Origin: Ancistrus triradiatus
Taxonomy: Eukaryota > Chordata > Actinopteri > Siluriformes > Loricariidae
Assembly: GCA_025084515.1 (NCBI GenBank)
Contig: JAJAGP010003161.1
Span: 1 to 64,000 of the forward strand
Reading direction: 5' to 3'
Length of the DNA stretch: 64,000 nt
Shown here: piece after piece, positions 54,800-64,000 of the stretch
Layout: every line of letters starts with the position of its first letter
Numbering within the stretch: the stretch's first letter is position 1
The notes under the pieces: generated by a model
Told to the model about the DNA's origin: nothing
The model's database searches: none
The model's input: the letters and a program-made list of their open reading frames with translations, nothing else
Position numbers and translations under genes: made by a program

Positions 54800-57420
54800 T
54801 AATTATTATTGCCTGTCCCGACCTGTGCTCCTCCCCATGCAAATTTGCTGCGTAATCAAGAGACAGTTCGGTATTACGTTAAGATTAGGCTGAGAAATGC
54901 AATCATATAACTAATGTTTTTCATGCAAATGTGCCTCCAAAAATTTATTTGCGGAAAGTAAAGATGAGTAAATTGTTTAAACATGCTATAGTTAGCAGTA
55001 ATTATTCAAATCTGAAGCAAATCAGAATTCTTCAGGAGCACCTTTTTATTTTCAAACCGTTGTCAGTTCTCTTGGATGCCCTTTGGAGCCATTTCACAAA
55101 GCCATTTTGTGTATAAATTCTTTGTAACCTGTTTACTATATTTGTTCGATTAGGTATACTACTCCAGACATTAATGTGATGGGGTTCTTCCTGTTTGGTT
55201 CCTTCCTGTTTTTGGTTTCTCTCCTTTTTAATTGCCTTGTTACTTTTATCTCATGTTTTTCTAGTCCCGGTCTGTCTCCATCTAGTGGCGATAGACTGGG
55301 ACTGCTGGTAAATTTCATTTATGCTGTTCCAGCCCATCGAGCTCTCACTCTGTTAATATGATTTATTCTCATTACCTCTGTCTGTTTAAGCCCTGCTTTT
55401 CCACTCACTGTTTGTCCGTTTTTATATGGTCCAGTGCCCTTGGTTTTTGTAGGGCTCTAGCTTTCTAGTTACTTGCTTCACCATGCCTGATCTTGGTCTC
55501 AAGCTTTCACTCCTGGTCCCAGACCTCCACACCTGCTCACAAGCTTCTGTGCCTGGTCTCAGGCCTCCATGCCCCCTCCATTCGTGGTTTGGATCCCGAG
55601 CTTCCACAGCTGGTCTCATCCTTACAGCCTTGTCTCCAGCCTTGATGTGGTATCTTTTGACTTTGTCCCTGACATAGTGCCCTCTGACCCTGTCCCAAAT
55701 GTGGCTTCCTGACTCTGTCTCAAGCTCCTTCCTAGTCCCTGTTCCTGACACTGATGCTCCAAATGTTCACAGGACGGTGCATGGTGTCGCCACAACGGTT
55801 CCCAACTCTCTTGCTCCCACCATGGTAGTTCCAGTGACTGGCATGTGGTGTTATGATGGCCCCTGTACCTACTGTAGCTATGCTGGGGACCCCTAACCCT
55901 CCTTGGCTCCTCCTATGCCCCTGCTATTGTCTAAGTACTCTAGCTCTTCTGTTACTTTGAGTCCTTCTGGCTGACTGCTCAAGACCTGACTGGGTCTGGA
56001 CTTCCTATTTCCGGATATTTCCAGGACCACCCTTACGAGTTTTTGAGTGCAAAAGGTGGTTGTTAAAGGGGAAGTACTATTGGGGTTCTTTGTGTTCGGT
56101 TCTATTGTTGCTCTCCTGTTGTCTCTTCTCTTTTTCTAGTAATGGTCTGTCTCCATCTTGGTCTCAAGCCTCTGCTGGGTCCCATGCCTGGCCTATAGCC
56201 TTATCTTCAGCCTGGTACCAACCTCTACAACCAGGTTTCAGGCTGGGTCCTTGGGTTTCTTGGTTCCTAGGCTAGTTCCTCAGCTAACTGGTTGATTCCT
56301 CAGTCCCAAGACTGGTCCCTGGGACATTAGTCCTGTTCCTGGCATCCACACCCAGTCTTGGGCTCCCTAGGATGCTCACCACTGTTCTCCTGCTTGCATT
56401 TATTTATCAATAAACTGCATCTCTGCACTGAATGTGCTTTTATGTTGACCTCAGTTTGACATACGCATCTTTTTAGCAAGTAGTCAAAATATCTTAGCCT
56501 ATCAGTCTTTAGGCTATTAGCAAAATGATAGTGAATTTGTGATTTCTGAAATCATCTGGTTTAGCTACACATGGCCAAATGTATACAGAAACGCAAACAT
56601 CACATTTTAAATGACATTTTATCAAATTTTATTTGATTGACTTCTAGTCAGTGGCAAGGAAAATAGCGGATTGGTCTTGAGAGGTTTAAAAGGGAGATTT
56701 GTTCATAGGTTTTGTCCTAAAATGCTGGAAAAAGGTGTTTTCTGGTGCTTTTACAATTAGAAATGATGCGAGTTGTTTTTGCCATGTGAAATTTTGGGAT
56801 GGACGCTCTGCTAGCCCGTTAGGGGTCCCATTTAGACATGACTGGCTGCATATGATTGATGTGGCCACCCCTGCCCATCCAGGACTATGTCTGAGGTGCT
56901 GGAGCCCCCTCAACCCTGACTAGGAGAAAGCAAGACTTATGGAGCAGATGGAGTGATTTTTCAGTTGGGGGCTGTTTTTACCATCATCTTCTACCAATTG
57001 TGAAAAATAAAATTGTAATAATTTAATGTTTACACGATTAAAAGATGAGACTTAATGATGGCTACAATTGTGCTTATATAAGATTTAATGTAATTACATA
57101 ATTTATACATTTAAATAATTTAGAAGTAATAGTAATTGATGTGTTGGTAATGACGTGTTGAGGTAATAACTTACACTAATTTCTAACATTTTTCAGAAAA
57201 GAAGATGCTAGGCCACGGATTTGCTAATGCTAGTCAGCAGCTAGTATAAGATTCACTTTAAATAGATATAAATAATGTGAACATTTCATTGTTTTTTTTT
57301 GTACAAAATTCTGCCATAAAGACGTAAAGGGTAGTGACGCTAAACAGCCGAAGAATACATGATTAAATTACTCACATTTCCAGGCATTAAAATGTCACTT
57401 GGTTGGGGACAAATGTTGCA
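54800..57420. other. Intergenic region with an internally repeated pyrimidine-rich block
   Basis: ggggttcttcctgtttggtt ... ttttctagtcccggtctgtctcc at 55.18-55.28 kb recurs in diverged form at 56.08-56.16 kb. Between them the sequence is rich in ctggtctcaagcctc-like units. A tcaataaactgcatctctg stretch at 56407 looks like the 3' end of a mobile element. Class unresolved. 56.45-57.42 kb is plain AT-rich DNA. Confidence 0.45.
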
Positions 57421-57459
57421 TTAAAAGAACTCTATAAAATACCCTTAAATGATTAAAGA

Positions 57460-57705
57460 GTGTATTTATTGTCTGCCGTCTTGCACGTGGAGACACCCTA
57501 CATTAATGCACGCGCTACAGACTTGATTGACACATCAGTCGACGTATCACGAGCTCAACTTTCAAATCCCACCTCGTTTCCGGCGAAGCAACAATTTGTT
57601 TTTAAAATGTCTCATTTTAAATACAGTATTTATTTTTATGTAGGTGGTTTTATTAGAAACACTCCTCTGACATAACGGACTAATTTTGACGGGGCAAATT
57701 CTGAG
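57460..57705 (+). other. Possible 5' untranslated exon
   Basis: The sequence becomes less AT-rich with several CpGs (gacgtatcacgagc, ttccggcgaagc) and ends in the strong donor GAG|GTAAGT at 57705-57706. Confidence 0.3.
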
Positions 57706-57995
57706 GTAAGTGGCCTGCAGAGTTTTCGTTTGGATAGTGGCGTTTAGCCACAGCATAATAATAACAGTAATTAGCGTAATTAGTAACTGTTGGTTGGAGT
57801 TATTTTGAAACATTGTCCAAGTATAGGCTAACCATGTAAACTGCAAACATTAATGCTGACACCATGGCAAAGCTCATTATGACTTGAGTATTAGTAGCTT
57901 TCAGTTATTTCTATGGTATCCTGTATTTCTATGGTGTTTGCTGTACTTGCTTATGATCAATAGCGTTCTTAGTGTTTGTTTGATAAAGTGCAAGT

Positions 57996-57996
57996 A

Positions 57997-58032
<36 letters not shown>
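57996..58032. repeat. (ATT)n microsatellite
   Basis: This is a pure trinucleotide run. Confidence 0.95.
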
Positions 58033-58034
<2 letters not shown>

Positions 58035-58072
58035 TATTGTTTTTTTTTCACAACAGTGAGCTTTCATTTACA

Positions 58073-58134
58073 GAGAGTCATTATGAGCAAGAGGACTGAT
58101 TCAAAAGTTTTGGGCCGACTCAGAAAAAGAAAAG
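58073..58134 (+). CDS. Possible first coding exon, gene unknown
   Basis: Acceptor ctttcatttacag, ATG at 58083, then seventeen basic codons (M-S-K-R-T-D-S-K-V-L-G-R-L-R-K-R-K) to the strong donor AAG|GTGAGT. The next visible splice-like block (58293-58360) would give an early stop, so either another exon follows or the RNA is non-coding. Confidence 0.3.
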
Positions 58135-58139
58135 GTGAG

Positions 58140-60480
58140 TTGAGAGCAGTAGGAGAATGAGTACTAGTCATGTGATAGTATGCAGTAGTACAAGAGATGA
58201 GTACTAGTGAAATGACAATATTGCATTCCTGAACATGGCAAGAAATACCAGTTGTTTATTGTATATTTCGTTCATGTTCATTCTGGTGCCTTCAGAGTAA
58301 TGAGAGGGAGAGGATGAGGATGCTGACAGGGCAGGGAGAGCAGGTGACATGGAGGTGAGTGAGAAAATGACAAAAGATTGATTCTTAAGACCAAATAATG
58401 ACACCACAACAGTCTATTCCTAATGTACGGCCTGAAAAACAACCTAAAATTCCCTAAACCTTGGTCACAATATCTGGGCTTATCTTCATATAACAATGCA
58501 TGCAGTTATATTAATATTATGGTTACGCTTGCACTTTATTAATCTTATATCTCTGCGGTTACAATACAACCATTAGCCATTGTTGTAAAAATAAATACAT
58601 TTTCAGACATTTTTGATTGCCTAGCAGTCTTCCTAATGTACAATTCGTGGGTACAACCTTGCTTTCTAGGCCAGGAGAGTTCTGCTTTCTCCGTCCGTAT
58701 GTGTGTGTTAGATAAACTGTGGACTTATGGTCTATTGACGGCTTTCAAACCACTAGAGGGAGATGTTGGCTTTCACCACCAAGCATGATTCGGTACATAG
58801 TTGAATTCCGCTTGATCTTGATGAACCCACTTCCATAATGATGTTCCATGTTGGTAACGTTGTTAAGGGCAGATGATTGTGTGTGTGTGCGCGCGCATTC
58901 TGTAGTGAGGAGTTGTGACTCTATGAAGAAAGTTGGATTTTGACTAAATAATGTAGCATTTGCTTGGAACATACAACTACTTCCAGTGGTTAAAAATGAG
59001 TGGTTGGCTGTGTTAACTTTGACCTGCAGAGCACAAACTGGCAAACCTTGATTGAACTCGGTTTCCCAGAATGCTCTTCTCTAATCAGCCTAAATTTCTA
59101 ACAGGAGATTTAGAGGCTCTGAACGAAATTCCTGGTTTACCCAAACACCTCAAGTAACCGGGGACTGTGGTAGCCTAGCGTTTAAGGTACTGGACTATGG
59201 ACCAAAAGGTTCAGGGTTCAAATCCCACCTCTGCCAAGCTACCACTGTTGGCTCCTTGAGCAAGACTCTTAACCCACAATTGCTTGGATTGTAAGATTGT
59301 ACCAATTGTAAGTCTGCTAAATGCTGCAAACGTAAAACCGGGGTTAGTTGGATTGAGGATTAACTGAAGCTAACTGCTGTAGAAAACAAATAAATGAACA
59401 TAGCCTTGTAAAGGCACCTTCAGTGTACACTTCTATGTCTAGAGAAAGCATTTTGTCCCATTAGCTGGCTGCTTTAGTCGCTGCATCAGTGACACGACTG
59501 GTCGTGCAGTTATGATAGCATGCAAACAAACACGCGTGAAGTGTGCGCAAAAAGAATCTGAGTCACGTTCAAAGCGTGAGCTATGATTCAGAAGTTAGTC
59601 ACGTGTGGTTAATGCTGCCCAACTTTGCTTATTGATCATTCTACATGATGGGTTGCTTGTCAGCCAATATTCCTCTGCTGCTGGTAAATGTTTTGCAGGT
59701 GTAAAAGGGGCGCTGCCAATAATGGTTTTGCCAATACAAAAAGCCAATGCTTTACGCTCGACGGACATGGATTACTGTAGCGGAAGCGAGTCCGTGACAG
59801 AAACAAAATGAGCGTCGCCACGTATCCGCGAGCGCGCATACACACCCATTGAGAGTGAAGTCTCTAGGGACGAGGAAGGCAGCTTGGTTCAAGGGTTTCG
59901 CTATCTGCTGTGTCCGTGCAGTGGCCTCTCTTTGTCTCGTGAATGGCTGAATTAACGTGCTCTGCCTGCTTTGTGAGAGTGATGGCCTCCTTCACACCGA
60001 CAGCTTAACAATGGAAACCAATCCAGCCCTCCTTCCTTCAGTGTGTAGCTTTGCCTCGTCTTTAAACCTGAGGGAAACCATGAAATAAAACCGCACTGTG
60101 TCCTTACTCTCTATTTATACTGCTGTCTTATATGCCAGTGGTTCCAACCCTTGTTTCTTGGAGCCCCTCCTAGGAGTATCTAAGAACAACTGCCCCCCAG
60201 ATAGCATACATACAGGTCAAAAGAATACAGAGAGTCATTGCAAATATTTATTGGCAAAAATGAACATAAATTATACAGTTCTGGGTTCCATTTACAGCTT
60301 TTGGCCCCATTTTTTGTTTTGGTTCCTTTTCTCTTTTCAAGACAGATAAACGATTAGCTAAAATCAAACATAAGCTCATTAAATGTCTTTTTCAGTAATT
60401 GTATATACATATTTTTTCCAGCAAGTGTGTTATATTGATTTTATTTATCATGTACAAGTTGTATTTGCACACTGTGTAAA
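58140..60480. other. Region downstream of the candidate exon
   Basis: Contains a SINE (59163-59335) and a CpG-bearing stretch at 59.74-59.85 kb. No further exon can be assigned. Confidence 0.4.
59163..59335 (+). mobile_element. Second tRNA-SINE family, plus orientation
   Basis: ggactgtggtagcctagcgt head, ggttcaaatcccacctctgc B box, ttgcttggattgtaagattg body, flanked by AACCGG on both sides as target duplication. Confidence 0.88.
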
Positions 60481-60534
60481 TACATTTGATTTGACTTGAC
60501 TGTTTTTTCTTCTCCTTTACCATTCTCGGCTCAC

Positions 60535-60935
60535 ATCACCCCAGTTCTACATCAGCTAGTCCGTTCTCGCATAAACTACAAAGTTCTACATAACCCATTT
60601 AAAGCACTTCATGGTCTAGCACCAGCTTATCTTAAAGACTTACTCCATCCTTACACCCCTGCTCGCCCCCTCAGGTCCTCTGACCATGGGCTTCCATGGG
60701 TGGCAGGTCTTTCAGTGTGCTAGCTCCCAGACTTTGGAACTCCTTGTCCCTAGATCTCCACAACAGTACCTCTCTTTCCAAATTCAAGTCTTTGTTGAAG
60801 ACATTTCCAAAAACACTTTGGGTTTTCATCTATACCTCAGTGAATTTTTCAAGTCTTCTATCTTGTAAGCAACACTGGGTTTTATAAAGGCGCTATAGAA
60901 GTACAACTTCTGTTATTATTATTCTAGTTATTGTT
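60535..60935 (+). mobile_element. LINE ORF2 3' fragment (L2/CR1-like)
   Basis: In plus frames it reads S-R-I-N-Y-K-V-L, then F-K-A-L-H-G-L-A-P-A-Y-L-K-D-L-L, then R-S-S-D-H-G-L and A-P-R-L-W-N-S-L, the usual C-terminal end of such reverse-transcriptase proteins, across at least one frameshift. It ends in gttattattattc, a typical simple 3' tail. Strongly 5'-truncated and dead. Confidence 0.85.
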
Positions 60936-60959
60936 TCTATGATCTGGCAATTACTTTTG

Positions 60960-62090
60960 TATACAGCTACTGTGTTACGTTCTGTGTAGCAGGTTGTTGA
61001 CCAGGCATTACCGTAGTCACATGGTATTTTATGCTACTGTAAACACGAGCGCTTGATGAGTGATTGTAACGACTTTTTGCCGGAAGCCAAAAATGCATCG
61101 ATAGACATTGATCAGATGGCTGATAAACAGGCTTACCTGTATTAGTCGGTCTTTGTAAGAAATAGTTAAGACCATATACATAAGCAGGAGCTAATCTGTC
61201 CAAAATGTCATTTCTCGCCCCTTCAAGGACAGACTCCATGAGATCAAAGTATTAATTTGTAAGATATGAGGCTGAGGTAGATAGGAAGGGGAGACTCTTT
61301 GATAATCTCACTGGCAGCATCGTGAGATAAATCCTAAGTATACACCTGATCATTATCTGCTCCCATAATGCCTTCTGCTAGTGTTAATCTACAAATCATT
61401 GGAATGACAATGTTAGACAAGGATCAAGGATAAGCAGGAAACTGATTGGCCTCGCAGAGCGAAGGCGTTTGGCTTTCAGGATTCCAGTGTTATATAGAGG
61501 TGTACCGGAATACCAAAGAACTCTGCTTATGGGAATTGTTTTTTTTTTTCTGGAATCTCTGAATAAGTAGGCTGTAGTCAGTTTTAGGGCTGTAACAATG
61601 CACTCGGCTCACAGTTTGCCCACCCTGGGTTCTTTGATAGCTTGAAAACACCAACGGGAGTAGCAAATAGAGTAGTGTCTGGTTGATAAAACTCTTGGGA
61701 TGCCAAGTCAGCATTTTCAGTTCAAGTCATAAACTGTTTTTAGTGTGACGAGTCTCTCATGATTCCACAATTCCATCACATTGTGGAGACTCTTCAATCG
61801 TTTGCAATTTGATGTATGACATGGGGTTCAGTCGATCACCAACTCTGGTGTTAAATGTTCAAAACCTCACACTCTTGCCACTAAAACTTTCCCACCAGGC
61901 ACACAAGATCCTACTCTGCGTACCTTACTAAATAATGCATATACGCACATTTTTACATAATTCTATTCAATATTTTTATTTATCTTCACTATTGTTATTA
62001 TTAATTACTATATTTTGAAATATGTTCTCTCTGTTAATATCTAATTTAGCTTCAGTTTATTTAAACTATTACTATACATTCATTAATTAG
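60960..62090. other. Intergenic region, no recognisable gene
   Basis: Only short unsupported open frames are present. Confidence 0.45.
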
Positions 62091-62099
62091 ATAACTGTG

Positions 62100-62275
62100 T
62101 TGGGCCGCCCAAGGAGGTTTTGTCCCCCTTTTTGAGTATTGGTCCTCCTTATGACGTTTAGTTTTTCCTTTCCACTGTCGTCCCAGGCTTGCTCAATTCG
62201 GGATTGGGGGTGACCTTAGATATTAGAATACAATATAAAATTGTTAAAGCTGCTTTGTCAATAAACGTTTTTTTC
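62100..62275 (-). repeat. Dispersed fish repeat, minus orientation
   Basis: tttttcctttccactgtcgt and gttaaagctgctttgtcaat are the reverse of blocks in the copy at 44.33 kb. Confidence 0.6.
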
Positions 62276-62279
62276 TCTT

Positions 62280-63690
62280 GATGCTTTCTGCATTCTTCTC
62301 CGCTCTTTCTCATTTTGTACAATACTTTTCCTAGGCTTTTCTATTTTAAAATCAATGGCACTTACTAAAGTTCACTCAACATTATGGTGTGCTGAGATAA
62401 AATGCCATTCGAGTATAAAGCACCCTGTGTGTGTGTGTAGCTCGTTAATAGGTCAGTAATTCTCTGTTCTAATCATTTCTGTGAGCGTTCAGCACTAATA
62501 GAATCTTTTATTATCCGACTACAGAAATCACTTCGGCTAAACACACACAGAGAAAATCACTCCCGAGGTTGGTCGTTCAAAACACACACTGGGTTGGAAT
62601 GAAGCTTTCGGCACTCGCTGCACTTCTCCTGCTCCAGGCTCATCGCCCCACAATGACTTGCCAATCCACTATGATAATGGGTTATGTAAAATCATATGTA
62701 AACACCACTCTAATGAACGTGTTTCCTTACACGGGTCTCAGCCTGGTTTTTGGGTACAGACGTTTTAAAATGAGAAAGAGACTCCAAAAGAGTCCTGAAT
62801 AAATCCGAGTCCTAGAATGTTAAACCTGGAGAACCAGTGGAGCCCCAAGCTAATTTTATTATTTGCAGTTATTTATTATTATTAATATTTATCATGGAGT
62901 TATAATAAAAACGTTTTTTTTTAAAGCTGGATATACAATACTGTGGCAAAAGTCTCAGACCACAATTAGATTAGATATATCATTTGTCAGACTCTTAGAA
63001 TGTAACCAGAAAATAGATTAGATAGGATTCATAAATAGATTAATAAATGGAAAAACAGCTTCTACAGGCTACAGTGGCAACTTCATGATGCCCAGTTGAT
63101 CCTTCTACAGTGTCTGAAGAAGCTTGATCAGGAATGGTCTTTTTTTTTGGAAGGGTAGGCAGCCGAGAAAACCACTTTTTTTCAGAAGCTCATAACGTTT
63201 GGAATGAAGATCAGTGGAAAAGAGGATTATAGCGAGATGAATCCAAGGTTAAACCTTTTGGGTCCAGTCATTGACAATATGTTATATATGTTGTGTATAT
63301 ATAATATAAATATAAAACGTATATAAAAAATATATAAAACGTAGTATTTGTGTATGACTTGCCTGATTTATGTAGTCATTAGCTGAAAAGTTCAAATACT
63401 CCTTCCATAATGGTCAGTCAGTGTGAGCAGTAAAAAAGGGGAGGGGGGGGGGGGGGTTTGCAACTGTATACACCGAGTTGGAAAGCAGAGCAGTGAGAGA
63501 ATGTGTTAATAAGTATGCTTAATGATTATAGAGAGAGAAATCAAAACTGTGGCACTGCAAAACAATATTGAGATGTACTAATGTATTTGTTTACTCGGAG
63601 CAAACACATTAGGGCGATCATCACTCAAGGATGAAGTACACAGGGTAATCATTAATCACAACATGGCATCTCGGGTGAAAAATAATAACA
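62280..63690. other. Intergenic region
   Basis: 62.93-63.25 kb (actgtggcaaaagtctcagac ... gaagatcagtggaaaa) resembles a Tc1-type remnant. A run of about 15 G residues is at 63441-63457. No gene is seen. Confidence 0.4.
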
Positions 63691-63692
63691 GT

Positions 63693-63697
<5 letters not shown>

Positions 63698-63748
<51 letters not shown>
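63698..63748. repeat. (CA)n microsatellite
   Basis: A pure CA run of about 50 bases, the longest in the window. Confidence 0.97.
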
Positions 63749-64000
63749 GTACAGCAATGTGCATGTATGTTATTCTATCTGGCATAATATATACACAGAC
63801 AGAAAACACCTGGTCTATACAGTGTTTAGGTAGGTGCTGTGTGGTCCACGTGAATGCCCGCACCCAGAGAAGCACCTTGTCTGGAAGATACCAGAGCTTA
63901 AGAGCACTCCAACACAAAACATGATGAAGACCAAGCAGCTATGGAATCAAGTGCTCACCATGTTTTAACCCTGCCTTACAAAGCCCTGCAAAAAAACACT

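Noticed and set aside
62569..62802. 77-codon plus-strand frame with a hydrophobic start
   Set aside because: Resembles a signal peptide by chance; no homologous family, no splice or promoter signals.
1..64000. CRISPR arrays, bacterial operons, rRNA genes
   Set aside because: No regularly spaced identical repeats with unique spacers, no bacterial gene organisation, and no rRNA-like sequence were seen; the DNA is eukaryotic throughout.

Overview
The window is vertebrate nuclear DNA, almost certainly from a ray-finned fish. Genes are split into short exons with standard GT/AG sites, Tc1-type transposons and tRNA-derived SINEs are frequent, and the three genes I recognise have clear vertebrate counterparts. 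The SINE and MITE types look like those of otophysan fishes (catfish or characin grade); that is an inference from memory of repeats, not a search.

Region by region. 0.6-2.7 kb is a very large palindrome whose arms carry tRNA-like units. 3.2-3.7 kb holds an unidentified open frame with CpG-rich codons. 4.2-14.2 kb (minus strand) looks like an unidentified spliced transcription unit: a TATA promoter, several exon-like blocks with good splice sites, and a tandem array of six duplicated exon-like units. A Tc1 copy and a Harbinger-like MITE sit in it. 19.6-22.9 kb (minus) is gmnc (GEMC1), five exons, with the last exon interrupted in its middle. 25.4-26.9 kb is a decayed Tc1 element. 33.2 kb (minus) has a promoter-like site and a possible first coding exon. 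36.5-40.0 kb (plus) is ostn (osteocrin/musclin), intact, with a TATA box and 5' untranslated exon. 42.7-54.5 kb (minus) is masp1 in its MASP-3 form, all eleven coding exons found (CUB1-EGF-CUB2-CCP1-CCP2-serine protease). The rest is intergenic DNA with SINEs, MITEs, a LINE fragment and microsatellites, plus a weak candidate 5' exon pair at 57.5-58.1 kb.

Functionally the genes are unrelated neighbours: gmnc directs multiciliated-cell differentiation, ostn encodes a secreted natriuretic-receptor ligand, and masp1 encodes a lectin-pathway complement protease. gmnc and ostn are also neighbours in human (3q28), whereas masp1 lies on the same human chromosome but, as I recall, megabases away. ostn and masp1 are tail to tail here.

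The main caution is reading-frame integrity. gmnc exon 5 and masp1 exons 6 and 11 carry small indels and stops inside sequence that is otherwise well conserved. Many of the indels change run length, which fits sequencing error, but a few do not, so real decay cannot be excluded.
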